Of a stretch of 27,047 nucleotides of DNA, positions 1 to 9,228 are shown piece by piece. Both the position numbers and the translations under genes were made by a program. The first letter of the stretch is position 1. Every line of letters begins with the position of its first letter. Under the pieces are notes generated by a model, which was given only the letters and a program-made list of their open reading frames with translations, was not told the DNA's origin and made no database searches. The stretch comes from Haplomitrium mnioides (Eukaryota > Marchantiophyta > Haplomitriopsida > Calobryales). The stretch lies in NCBI GenBank assembly GCA_049999725.1, contig JBNGIS010012779.1, positions 1 through 27,047 on the forward strand. The letters run 5' to 3'.

Positions 1-516
1 AGAAAGCCAATATATTGATGGTTTTGCTTTTGATCCTATGCGTTCTGTTAGGTCATGAGGTAGGCGATTGAAGAAGCTTTTGGAAGAGCTTTATTGGAAC
101 ACAAAGAGGAGCACATTCATCAATGAGCAACAAAATGGCATCTCCTGGCTATAGGGAAGTGCCATTCTATCATTTGTTCGGAGCAGAACACAGATAGTTG
201 AAGTGATTGGGTACAATGAAGGCTGGCAAGTTTGTGTGGAAATTCAAAAGAGCATGCAATATCAAGAATCTGAGGGTAATTGCTGGAGCATATTTGTTTT
301 CGATTCTCAAGTTGATTCGTTGGAGGATAGAGAAGAGTTAGATGGATGTTGAAAATATTTTGAATTGCTTCGATGGTTTAATGGGCTGTAAAGGAGAATA
401 GGGCCGCCGCAATTGGTAGAAAAACCCTAAAAGTGGGGAACATTAAGGCAATATTGGAGGCGGCAGAAAGATATATGGTTCAAAAGACGAGTGGAAATAA
501 TCAAAGCCAATAGGTT
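1..516 (+). other. Unrecognised leader of the gene-fragment chain
   Basis: I do not recognise a gene here. The frame beginning at position 2 is open to about 349 apart from two stop codons. A second short reading frame starts with ATG at 216-218 (begins MKAGKFVWKFKR) and ends after about 42 codons. The base composition resembles the coding fragments that follow, so this may be one or two further decayed gene pieces. The open frame on the opposite strand at 427-738 overlaps the recognised SKIP piece and is most likely a shadow. Confidence 0.3.
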
Positions 517-704
517 TTGCATTTCAAAGAACCTCCCCCTAATGCAAAGAGATATGGATTTGTGCCTCGCAAGGCTGAGGGTTTCGGAGATGGAGGTGCT
601 TTTCCAAAGATTCATGGGGCCCAGTGTCCTTTGGATATAGGCAAGAAGGAGGAATGAATCGATAGCAAGACCTTGCCTGTAAGCATGGACGCAGAAGGTT
701 ACGC
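517..704 (+). pseudogene. SKIP: SKIP/SNW1 splicing-factor fragment
   Basis: This encodes a piece of the SNW/SKIP protein, a conserved spliceosome component and transcription co-regulator of the nucleus. From about 520 the frame reads FKEPPPNAKRYGFVPRK, then FGDGGAFPKIHGAQCPLDIG, then SKTLPVSMDAEG. These match the N-terminal part of plant SKIP (proline-rich start, FGDGGAFPEIH-type signature, SKTLPV-D-H-G), recalled from the family. A TGA interrupts the frame after GKKEE. Only about 60 codons of a normally 600-residue protein are present. No intron is visible. The match ends exactly where the EFG1 match starts, so this is a captured or retro-derived scrap and not a gene. The family call is secure; functionality is excluded. 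Confidence 0.85.
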
Positions 705-1110
705 AAGGCCAACGTGAAAGAATCCAAAATTGTGTCAATTAAGAATCAAATTCGCTCCATCAAATGATTGTTGAAGAAGACTCTTCATGCAGAGGTAATG
801 GGTTCTCAAGAGAAGTGGTTGGAAGACTTGAGAAAGCAAACGAAACTACATACCCGTTTTGGGCTGGAACGAACGATGTCATTGTGGTATCGGAAAGTCA
901 AATTTTTTGAAAGAAGGAAGATTGAGAGGAGAATGTGGCGACGGGAAAAGCAACAAAAAGCATGTGTTCATCCTGATAACACCATGAAGATCGAAGTTGT
1001 TTCTGAGTAGTTTTTGCATATAAATGGGATCTTGAATATGTCAGGTTTTTGCCAAAGACAGAGTAGTATGTCTCTTTATTCATGGGCAACGATGATGAGC
1101 TGTGTAGCAA
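705..1110 (+). pseudogene. EFG1: EFG1 rRNA-processing protein fragment
   Basis: This is a decayed copy of EFG1, a small basic nucleolar protein needed for early 18S rRNA maturation. In frame from 705 it reads KESKIVSIKNQIRSIK, a TGA at 762-764, then LLKKTLHAEVMGSQEKW, then KFFERRKIERRMWRREKQQ. This is the conserved coiled-coil, Arg/Lys-rich core of the family. After a frameshift and small deletion near 1000-1013 the match resumes with DLEYVRFLPKTE, a TAG, and YVSLFMGNDDE, the conserved C-terminal motif. The fragment covers most of the core domain without an intron. It follows the SKIP piece directly and precedes an aldo/keto reductase piece on the same strand. Family assignment is from recall of the conserved motifs. 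Confidence 0.8.
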
Positions 1111-1216
1111 GGCTTGATAGTGGACACTTGTGTGCAATTTCTTTCCAAGATCACAGCCTCAAAGGAATGATTCTAGACGATGATGAAAGGTTGAAGATGG
1201 TAGTGTTTATGGGAAA

Positions 1217-1440
1217 ATGGCTGCTCTACCAGAAGTGCCAAGGTTGAAGCTGGATCGCAAGGCGTGGACATCTTGGCGCTAGGCTTGGGATGCATGGGAA
1301 TGTAAGCATACTATGGACCCCTGAAGCCTCAACAGAAATTGATTGATCTCAATCACTATGTTGTGGCATTGGGAGTTACGTTCTTAGATACTGTTGATCG
1401 CTATGGACCACATACTAATAAAATAATCATTGGGAAGGCC
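1217..1440 (+). pseudogene. Aldo/keto reductase N-terminal fragment
   Basis: This is the N-terminus of an NADPH-dependent aldo/keto reductase of the plant auxin-induced PCNT115/perakine reductase type. A start codon lies at 1217-1219 (MAALPEVPRLKL). One G is then missing and the frame shifts. It continues GSQGVDILALGLGCMGM, a TAA, YYGPLKPQQKLIDL, GVTFLDTVDRYGPHTNKII and IGKA. The LGLGCMGMSAFYGP and GVTFLDT(A/S)D-YGPHTNE signatures are diagnostic. The aspartate and tyrosine of the active-site region are visible (D in FLDT-D, Y in YGPHT). The match stops after about 74 codons of a normally 340-residue enzyme. It is a fragment with one frameshift and one stop, not a functional gene. Confidence 0.85.
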
Positions 1441-1596
1441 AATGTAGAGCCGGCCTTGATGGTGGAGCTTTGACAAACTTGTTGAGGCTCGATATGCTGA
1501 TGTTGAAAGTACAGACTCTTGGGAACTTCGAAATCGATCAGAAAGTAGCCATGACCTTGAAGGTGGAAAAGATGAAGGTGGATGGAGGCGAGGCCA
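1441..1596 (+). other. Unassigned spacer between AKR and METTL13 pieces
   Basis: No confident protein match. The last 40 bases before 1597 may hold a degraded upstream part of the METTL13-like sequence (ARP before FEWYGEW, where the family has a glycine-rich FFT-RG stretch), with a deletion. Frames on both strands are short. The opposite-strand open frame at 1401-1832 overlaps the recognised sense-strand fragments and is treated as a shadow. Confidence 0.3.
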
Positions 1597-2745
1597 TTTG
1601 AGTGGTATGGTGAATGGAAAGACGTGTCCAAGCTAGTGCTGAGTGAGTGCAGGCTTGGATCGTTGTCTAAGTTGAGTATTCTGGTACCATAGTGCGGAAA
1701 TTCAGCACTCTCGGCGGATATGTACAATGTTGGGCTTAAGAATATTACAAATATTGATTTTTCCAAAGTTGTGATCGTAGAGATGCTGCGCCAGCATGTC
1801 CAAGTGCGTATGCAAATGCACTGGCTCGTCATAGATATGACAAATATGCAATTTCCGAATGAGTCATTTCATGTCGTGGTGGATAAAGAAGGGCTTGATG
1901 CTCTCAAAGCAAACCGGACGAGGATCCAAAGTGTGGAGTGTCTTTTCTTACCGAGGTGCAACGGGTGCTGAAAGGAAGTGGCTTCTTTGTGTGCATTACA
2001 CTGGCTCAAAAGCATGTGATTGACTTATTATTGTCAATATTCAAACAAGGCTGGCAAGTAATTATACATGCTCTACAGATATCATTTGGTGCTCCATCCT
2101 TGAAGTTGCGGCCATTTCTAGTGATTGCAAAGAAAGAAAGTAGGCAGAAAATGCCCTTAGTATCTTTTGGGCTAGATTGCAGTTGGCAGGGAGGGGAAAG
2201 TGAAGGCCAGATGCAATCTGTGATAGCAGCTATAGACAAGGAGAACATTGATGACAACAAAAATCCTTTTGCACACAGATCCTACAAATCTTTTGAGGAT
2301 TCTTTTGAAGAGCTCAATGCAGGACAAAGAATGACAGTGAAATTGGGTGGGTCAGGAAGATCCCAATATACTTACTCAGCAATTGTTTTGGATGCAAAGG
2401 AAGATGCATCAAAGCATGAGTATCGCTGTGCTGTGTTCTTGGTGCCAAAAGGCAGGTCACATGAATGGTTGTTTTCTTCAGTAGAAGGGCAGTGGCAAGT
2501 TGCAGACAGTGCAAAAGCAGGACGATTTATCTCTGCTTGTAAAGTTCTTGCTGCCAGCTGATTGCAGAGATGGGGCAAACATTCCATACTTGACGCAAGG
2601 AAATAGGATTGCTAGTAGAAATCTGAAAGAAGAGATTATTTCACCTCTAACAGGGGCAATGATGGTTGAGGATGTCATTTTAGTTGCATATGAGATATTG
2701 AGTGTGAGGAGGAAGATAAATGGCACAGGAGAATGTTGTTGAAGA
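1597..2745 (+). pseudogene. METTL13: METTL13-like methyltransferase retro-pseudogene
   Basis: This matches the N-terminal two thirds of plant METTL13/EEFNMT-type proteins. The human homologue methylates eEF1A. In frame 1 it begins FEWYGEWKDV, reads LSILVP-stop-CGNS (the SAM-binding motif I, whose glycine codon is now TAG at 1690-1692), then NVGLKNITNIDFSKVV, LVIDMTNMQF and VVDKEGLDAL. A frameshift near 1935 moves the match to a second frame: FLTEVQRVLKGSGFFVCITL, GWQVIIHAL, then the non-catalytic middle region ending HEWLFSSVEGQWQVADSAKA. A second shift near 2520 leads to LLPADCRDGANIPYL and SPLTGAMMVEDV. About 380 codons run without an intron, although plant METTL13 genes have many introns, so it is probably cDNA-derived. 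The C-terminal methyltransferase domain is not found downstream. Confidence 0.9.
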
Positions 2746-3640
2746 ATGGGTTGAAGAAGAATTTTCACATCAAGGATTGCTGCGGCTAAAGAGTTTTGTT
2801 GCAGAATCTGTTGGATTTGGAGAGTTTTGCTATGGAATTCATTGGAGCTGATGTGTTTGTTGGAATTCTGAATTGAAGGGATTCACCAAAGCAGAAGTCC
2901 ATGGACCCTTTTTTGTTCGCTGCATTAGACTTGGTCATTATGCCAATGTGGGAGCAAGAGCTGTGGTCTGTCTCAGATCAACAAGGTCACATTAGTGAAG
3001 AAGGAATTGAGACTGTTGAATGTGTTAATGAAGAAGAGGGAAAGAGGAAAGCGCCTTTGCAGGTTTGAAGCCTATCGAAGAGGTGGAAGTTCTGGAAGTC
3101 GATCAGTATAGTAAATTTGTTTAATTGCTCGATCAAGAGTGGCATGGGCAAGAATTTTGCAGAGCACAAAATCTGTCAAGCTTGGTGTTGAGATGGAAAG
3201 AGGAGATAGAGCAGACAACAAAGTTGAAGACTATGTTCTGTAGCCAGCACGGGTAAGAAGGAGGTTGGGATTGTGAAGTACTTTGTTATGGGCGTGAGTG
3301 TGCTTGTTGCAGGTCTGGCTAGAAGTTGAGACCAGAAAACAAAAAAGGAGAGAGAAATCTGGTCCATGCGACATATGCGAGAGTTTGCTGTAGATGGAGT
3401 TGGTAGATTACTTGTTCAGTTGACTGCTATTTGTTGAGTTGGAGTGGAGAGGAAGGTTAGTGAAGTGCAAGGCACCATCATGGCTGAGTTTTCCCGTTAC
3501 CTCCAAAGAGTGGCAAAAACTCAGCATGAAGATCGATGATCAAAACCTGCTGTCGGGAACTGATGACACCAGCAGGGAGTTGTGGCAGCTTGTCACTGCC
3601 ATACATGATGAGGTTGGAGGGTCCAAAGCTTTGTGTTGAC
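2746..3640 (+). other. Unrecognised continuation of the fragment chain
   Basis: No gene recognised. Short sense-strand frames exist. One, around 2895-3065, reads KQKSMDPFLFAALDLV and ends at a stop. Another, at 3439-3639 (66 codons), includes TSKEWQKLSMKIDDQNLL and ELWQLVTAIHDEVGG. The latter looks protein-like and may be a further captured gene piece. I cannot name its family. A purine-rich tract lies at 3336-3358. Confidence 0.35.
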
Positions 3641-3963
3641 TCCACAAGGTGAAGACCGCATGAAGTACACCTTGAGTAGTAAATAGGATGGATTTTCGGG
3701 AGGAAATTAGGGAGATAGATGGAATTAAGAATCTTGACATTGTTTGGGGGAATATCAATACCATGTCTTGGAGTGTTATTCAAGGAGTGAAACACAAAAT
3801 ATATAAATTTAAATGTATTCCCCTTCAGATCTCTGTAATGTACTTTGCATTCAACCACCTATACTCTCTCATTTGTTATATGTTATGTTATATGTATGTA
3901 TATCAAGTGAACAGGCAGAGCAGGGCTCCTCCCCCTATGCCATGCTCTCTTCTTTTCGCAACA
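3641..3963 (+). other. Possible LTR-like end with TATA box
   Basis: This stretch contains a TATA-like sequence at 3801-3808, followed by a pyrimidine-rich tail ending CGCAACA at 3957-3963. That is the usual look of the R/U5 end of a plant LTR. TGTTG, the inverted complement of the terminal CAACA, occurs upstream at 3432-3436 and again at about 3631-3636. Either could be an LTR start. No primer-binding site follows and no second LTR is in the window, so this is weak. If correct, the gene fragments upstream would lie inside or beside a retroelement. Confidence 0.25.
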
Positions 3964-4211
3964 CGTTCATAAAATCATTTATTTTTTGAATCCTTTGCGA
4001 ACATAGAGTCCAAGCTACCTTTGAAATGCTGAAATTGACATATTAGCTCATTCGACTCAATATCTCATAGTATGTTTATTATCAATCACTACCTCTCTTT
4101 ACATCCTCTAAGAGTGTATGGTTAGATGGGGAAGTTATGCAACTACCATAACTTACTTAACTAGAGTAGAACACTTAAGTAACTAGGGTTAAGTTAAATG
4201 AGGTTATAACA
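3964..4211 (-). repeat. Putative 3' LTR of the Copia element
   Basis: Read on the minus strand, a polypurine tract at 4221-4212 is followed immediately by TGTTATAACC at 4211. That is the expected layout of a polypurine tract and the first bases of a 3' LTR. The LTR would run toward lower coordinates. Its end is not defined, because the matching 5' LTR was not found upstream of gag, and the lower limit given is nominal. Confidence 0.4.
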
Positions 4212-4221
4212 CTCCCCTTTT
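4212..4221 (-). promoter_or_regulatory. Copia polypurine tract
   Basis: The minus-strand sequence AAAAGGGGAG directly precedes a TG dinucleotide. In LTR retrotransposons this tract primes plus-strand DNA synthesis. Its position downstream of the RNase H remnants, on the same strand, supports the call. Confidence 0.5.
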
Positions 4222-4689
4222 GGCTAATATAAAAAAAATTAAATTTAGAACAACCAATAGTAACTTAAACCTAGACTATATTGTGATGTGTGGCCTCATC
4301 AAAACCGTTTGCTTTCTTCTAGGGAAAAGAGTACCACCACATACAGATAGTGGTGAATGTCATAATAACCAGAAACAATAATAAACAATACTTCCTGTAT
4401 AAAAATAGTAGTGTTTTGAAAATGATAGTGCACAAAAGTCTACAATGATGACTACTAGTCGTGTCGTATTCTATAAATTGTAGGATAAAACAATTGAAAG
4501 TATGAACGCCAATCCTTGAAAACTCCATGAAGTTGGTAATAGAGACACTTTAGAATGCCTACATAGAAAAAAAAATATACAACCAAAAAATGATGCTACC
4601 AATAAACAAAATAATATAGATTTGACAAAAATGAATAAATGATAAGAATAGAAGTATAGATTCCAAAATGAAAACTCAAGGATCAGCTG

Positions 4690-6500
4690 TAAGTAAGGAA
4701 GATAATGGTTGAAGTCCAATCCCAACTGTGTGTTCCTTGTGAAGGGATGGAGGTAGTATTTTAGTAGACAAATCAGCTTTGTTATTTTTTATAGAAATAC
4801 ACTAAACACGAATTTGATCGCCATGTTGTTCATGTGTATAAAATAACTAAGAGGCAATATGTTTAATCTGTTCACCCTTAATAAAGCCTCGTGAAATTTT
4901 TTGAACACATGGGCAATTATCTTCATAAATAATGGTTGGGTGTTGAAGAAGAGGTCTGCCAGTATGAAGATTAATATGACCAATCAATTGGCATAACCAA
5001 ACACATCGGCGGATGGCTTCATATAAAGCTATAATCTTGGCATGGTTTGAAGAGGTTGACGTAAGAGCTTGTTTAGAGCTCTTCCATGAAATATCTATTG
5101 GTTCATGGAGAAAAACATAGCCAGTCTGAGACTTTGAGTGATCAAGATCTAATAGATAACCGGCATCTGAAAAACCTATTAATGTGTAATCAAAGTGTTT
5201 AGGGAAATAAAATCCTATACCGGATGTTCCCTATGGCAAATAGCTAGCTGAAAACTATGGCGTGCTAATAGATTTATTACAAAGGATATACCAGGTCTAG
5301 TCTGATTTTCTAAATACATTAATACGCCAAGATAAAGATTTTTCAAGTCCCAACACCAGTTCTTTTATAAATCTTTTCCGAAACATATCCTTGGTGGGAT
5401 CTAGAGATCTTATATCCATACGTGTATTCACAGGATGTGCATTTTGCATATGGAATTGTTCTAGAATTTTCTCAGTATAGGAGGATTGGTTAATCAATAT
5501 GCCTTTATGTAGGTATGTATACTAAAGACGGAGACAATTATGTGGTTTACCAATGTCTCCTATTTCAAAGATGGTTTTGTGAGTTTGTATAGTCTAAGAA
5601 GAAACTATAGGGGTACCAAAAATATTGATCTCATCTACATATGGATACAATCACAAAATTTAGGCCGCTCTATTTTGGAAATAAGCATGGAGCAATATCA
5701 TGAGTTATAAAGTTCAGAGCAAGCATCTTGACTTTAAATCTCTTAAACCAAATTTGTCCGCTCCGTTTTAGACCATATATAGAGTGTAGGATTTGGACAA
5801 CCATCTCATTACAGGTCTTTTTGATCTATTTAGCATACTTTGCTTGGAAGTTGGTTGTAGACTGCTTCTTATTTGCTAATGTGAGTAGCACATTGCTTTC
5901 ATAAGGGACTAAAGGTCCATCTACTAGTGTGAGCAGCACGCCTCTCTAATGTGAGACTATAGGTTCATTCATTGGTGTGTACAACACACCTCGATGGTCT
6001 AGGACTGTAGGTCCTCATTTGGTAACATATGCATTAAAATCCTTAGTAGCAGAGATTATTCTTATGCCAAATTGCAAATTTCAAACAGCTTTGCCCACTT
6101 TTTCCTTTTGAATGTGGAAAACACATCGTTTGATCAATTTGGGGGGGAGGGGCTTTCATGTAAATCTTGGTATACAAAGTACCGTATAAATATGTTGTGA
6201 TAACATCCATTATATGCATTACCAATTTGTGTTCTAGTGCAAAGAAAATCATATATCGGCATGTAATGGTATCCATTACATGAGAGTAAGTTAAGTCAAA
6301 GTCGTAGCTTAGTACATGGGTGTTGTCTCTTTCCACATAGCTTGCTTTATATCTAATGACTTTGCCTTTAGCATTCCGCTTCTTAACAAATATGAATTTG
6401 TATTTTTCCAAGTGATTGGATCAAATACTTTCATTTGTATCAGAGAATCCAGTTCAGAGTTTATAGCATCTTCATAGTGTGGCCAATCTTTGGCCAATGT
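4690..6500 (-). pseudogene. Copia reverse transcriptase and RNase H remnants
   Basis: On the minus strand from 6497 the sequence reads WPHYEDAINSELDSLIQMKV, the usual start of the Copia RT domain. Then come FVKKRNAKGKVIRYKASYVE and MDVITTYLYGTLY (first catalytic aspartate present). A frameshifted stretch follows, with YVDE at 5630-5641 where YVDD is expected, so the second catalytic aspartate has become glutamate. SYTEKILEQFHMQNAHPVNT and RSLDPTKDMF follow at 5497-5297. RNase H is recognisable at about 5170-4690: FSDAGYLLDLDHSKSQTGYV, ISWKSSKQAL, HINLHTGRP region and KADLSTKILPPS. It has multiple stops and indels and is not functional. Confidence 0.85.
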
Positions 6501-6517
6501 TCACTGGATTAGGCTTC

Positions 6518-6724
6518 CTAGACACATCTAGGGTCTGATAGTTCATTCAAAATATTTTGGGAAATGGAGAAAGGAAAAATATCATCATGTTGTGTGGTGC
6601 TTCTCTGCCACATATTTCTTGTATACATATATTTGAGGGAGATTTCCTCAGTTTCATGATTATATATTAATGTGGATACAGGTAATGTCTCAGTTACTTG
6701 TGTAGAAATGGCTGGCTTTACCAT
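6518..6724 (-). pseudogene. Copia integrase-RT connecting segment
   Basis: This 68-codon open piece reads TLPVSTLIYN, EISLKYMYTRNMWQR and ISQNILNE. It corresponds to the poorly conserved linker between integrase and RT in this Copia lineage, where related elements have ISIDYVHTGE-W-R and VA-DI. It lies directly upstream of the RT start and in the same orientation. The family match is modest and rests mainly on position. Confidence 0.5.
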
Positions 6725-6991
6725 ATGTTGTTGTCACTAGGGATTAGTGTGGCTAGTAGGCCAACCTCTTTTTGCCCTAGGTATGGTTGATGTAGCCAGC
6801 TTAGTTAGCTTCTACAGCTTGGTTGGAGCATTAACATCTTCTTCATGTGATTGTTTAATAGTTGCTGCGTCATTAAAGACATCAGAAAATTTTTCTAGAA
6901 TTTGATGTAAATGAAGTATACGTTGGATTTCTTGCTCAGCTTGGTTGAATCTGGGATCCAAACTCGACAGATGAGTCATCTAGCATTGCAA

Positions 6992-7881
6992 TTAATGTAA
7001 TGTTGGAGTACCAATTTGGATCCTGTCATGTGTGAAGAAAGGTAAATCGTCCTCAAAGAAATCATAGTCAATAAATCTGGCCTTGAATATATTTGGAGTT
7101 TCAAGTTCTAAAAATCTGACAATTGATGGTGAATCAAAACCAATGTAAGTGCCACATTGTCGTTGTGGTCCCATTTTTGTTCTTTTAGGTGCACGGATTG
7201 GAACTAAGGCCAAACAACTGAATGTGCAAAGATGTGATAAATCTGCATGAAGTCCAAACACTAGATGATGTGTTTGACTATTAAACATTGATGCTATGAA
7301 CCGAAGAAGTGATGATGCATGGAGTATAACATGTACCTATGCGGACATTGGTAGGTTGGTATGCATAAGTAGTGGTCTGGCTATCATTTGAAGTCATTTA
7401 ATAAGTGATTCAGCAATCCTATTTTGAAAATGTACATAAGAAACTAGATATTGAACATTGATCTCTGCTGTTTCATAGAAATTGTCAAAAGTTTTGGATG
7501 TGAATTCCCCAATGTTACCAACTCTTAAAAATATGATAGGGCTATCAGAAAATTGCAACTTCAATTTAAGTATATGAGATAAGATTATAGGAAATATAAG
7601 ATTTCTGGTAGATAGTAGAGAAATCTGGGACCATTTGCTTGAGGCATCTATTATGGCCAAGAAAAATCGAAAGGGTCCTAATGGTGGACTTATTGGTCCA
7701 TATACATCTCTATGGATTTGTTCAAGAAACTGTAGAATTTCCACATATGTCTTAGATATAGTTGGTCGAGTTGTAAATTTTCCATGCAAACAGGCAAGAC
7801 AAGGTGTCTTTATAGATAATAGGCGGACTCTAGCAAGTATGCTCACAATGTCTTTAAGAATATTTTGGTACATTTTGATGT
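6992..7881 (-). pseudogene. Copia integrase, inactivated
   Basis: The segment at 7873-7394 gives CLACLHGKFTTRPT (end of the zinc-binding pre-integrase region) and FLEQIHRDVYGPISPP (first catalytic Asp retained). RVGNIGEFTSK occurs where RLDNAGEFTS is expected (second catalytic Asp replaced by Gly). VHFQNRIAESLIK retains the catalytic Glu. After a gap in the match, 7288-6992 continues with THHLVFGLHADLSHL, APKRTKMGPQRQCGTYIGFD and SPSIVRFLE, the C-terminal part. The missing Asp and the interruption between the two pieces make it non-functional. The N-terminal end abuts the N gap. Confidence 0.85.
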
Positions 7882-7891
7882 NNNNNNNNNN
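7882..7891. other. Assembly gap (10 N)
   Basis: Ten undetermined bases interrupt the Copia element just upstream of the integrase remnant. The true length is unknown, so the protease-integrase junction cannot be judged. Confidence 0.99.
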
Positions 7892-7947
7892 GGGTTTGCT
7901 TTAAATTTTGAAGGACTTCATGAACATCATTTATAAGCCCTGATATC

Positions 7948-8300
7948 TCAAAAGTTAACAAGATTTCTTGTGACTTTCGGCGTATAAATTATTGATTGAA
8001 TATATATAATTATCGCATTAGGAAAACAAATTTTGGCTAGACCAATATCTTCTTTAATGTAACTCTGTCCTGTAATAGTTGTCATAGCATGTCTAGATGG
8101 AGTAATGGACAAAAAATATATGTTATTCCTTAGAATAGAGTATGATGCACTGTTGTCGATGATCCAATTGATTGGATTGTCAAGTAATGAAGAATCATTT
8201 GTATGGTAAGCAGTATGTACTACAAGTGTAGAAGTGTTATAAGGATGTAGGTCCATATCATTCAAAGTCTAGAAAGAGTTTCCATGGGATTTATTGTTAG
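7948..8300 (-). pseudogene. Copia aspartic protease remnant
   Basis: The open piece at 8265-7948 reads PINWIIDNSASYSILRNNIY, then SITPSRHAMTTITG and the flap-like and C-terminal region ending VTRNLVNF. The family catalytic triad D-S/T-G in WIIDSGA has become D-N-S, so the glycine of the triad is lost. Length and order fit the Copia gag-pol protease, which lies between the zinc knuckle and integrase. Confidence 0.8.
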
Positions 8301-8489
8301 AATTACTCTAACTTTTGTTATATAATTTGACTAGATGTGCTGGAGCACAATAGTCTTTTTGCATACGGCCTTTTGTGCTACATCAGAAAAAAGTTGAGGA
8401 GTTGTTCTTGTCTTGATTATAGGAGAATCGACTCCTCCCAAAATTTCTACCTCAATTTCTAGACCAGATATTGATGTAAGGTCGTCCTT

Positions 8490-9228
8490 TCAAGGTTGGT
8501 ATAGAACGTTCTCTACTCTTTGGACGGTTGATGTCTTCCTTTGTTGGGCTGTCTCCCAATCCTCCTCTAAAATTGCCACGAACCCTTCTGTTGGTCTTGT
8601 TTTTGGTTCTTGTGAAGTGTGTTTCAAGTTTGGGAGGAGGGACAGAACTCCGAGGTGGTAACTTCTAAGCATTTTCACAGAGTAATTTATGATGTTTCTT
8701 AGCAAAAAGCATATATGCAATCAACTATGAATATCTCACAAAATTCATATTGCCATACTGAGATGCCATGACCAGGTTGGTAACATTGAAAGTAGATGGG
8801 GTTGCATCTATCTGTTCTTCATCTGTAGTAGGTTAACTACAAATTTCTAATTGAGATTCGATGCAAAATTTTTTGTTGTTGTAACTTGCAACTATTGGAT
8901 GATCTTGGACTCCGAGATTGATCCAGTCATGTCTTGCAGACAGTAAAAATATGGTTCTCATGTGGTCAAGCCGTAGTTTCAGATCATCCCATAGTGACCT
9001 GAGATTGTAGTGATTCATATATTGGGTTTTCAAGAAGTTAGTCGGATGATGACATATGAGGATAAGTGCCATGGCTTTCTCTTGTAAAGTAGGTCCATCA
9101 TTGGTAATAATGGTATTTGAGAGATCCTTGGATGTAAGATGGGCTTCACCATCCAGAGACCACATCAAATAATTTGACCCATCAATGGCTTAAACATGAA
9201 AAAGAAGTTTTTTGATAGTATTCATGGT
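8490..9228 (-). pseudogene. Copia gag remnant
   Basis: From an ATG near 9226-9228 the minus strand reads MNTIKKLLFHV, a stop, AIDGSNYLMWSLDGEAHLTS, then KDLSNTI, ALILICHHP, LRSLWDDLKLRLDHMRTIFL and ARHDWINLGVQDHPIVASYN. This is the UBN2-type capsid region typical of plant Copia gag. The downstream stretch at 8720-8490 has LPNLKHTSQEPKTRPTEG, matching the linker before the zinc knuckle (family KNH-RPTGS-PEAH). Stops and frameshifts break it. The plus-strand frame at 8413-8661 is an antisense shadow. Confidence 0.8.

Larger units (their letters stand above)
4212..9228 (-). mobile_element. Decayed Ty1/Copia retrotransposon
   Basis: A single minus-strand element reads gag, zinc-knuckle region, protease, integrase, reverse transcriptase and RNase H, the Copia order (integrase before RT). 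Every domain is broken by stops or frameshifts. It spans about 5.0 kb from the gag start codon near 9226-9228 to a polypurine tract at 4221-4212, which is a normal internal length. The 470 bases between the RNase H end (about 4690) and the tract hold no recognisable coding. No 5' LTR or initiator-Met primer-binding site was seen just upstream of gag. The element contains an assembly gap at 7882-7891. Confidence 0.85.

Noticed and set aside
427-738. Minus-strand open frames at 427-738 and 539-727
   Set aside because: They lie antisense to the recognised SKIP fragment and show no family resemblance.
1401-1832. 143-codon minus-strand frame
   Set aside because: It is antisense to the AKR and METTL13 matches, which are clear on the plus strand.
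4319-4725. Minus-strand frames rich in F, Y and L
   Set aside because: AT-rich sequence in the untranslated region between RNase H and the polypurine tract. The hydrophobic composition comes from A/T bias and no motif is present.
7635-7904. Plus-strand frame over the N gap
   Set aside because: It is antisense to the Copia integrase and runs into undetermined bases.
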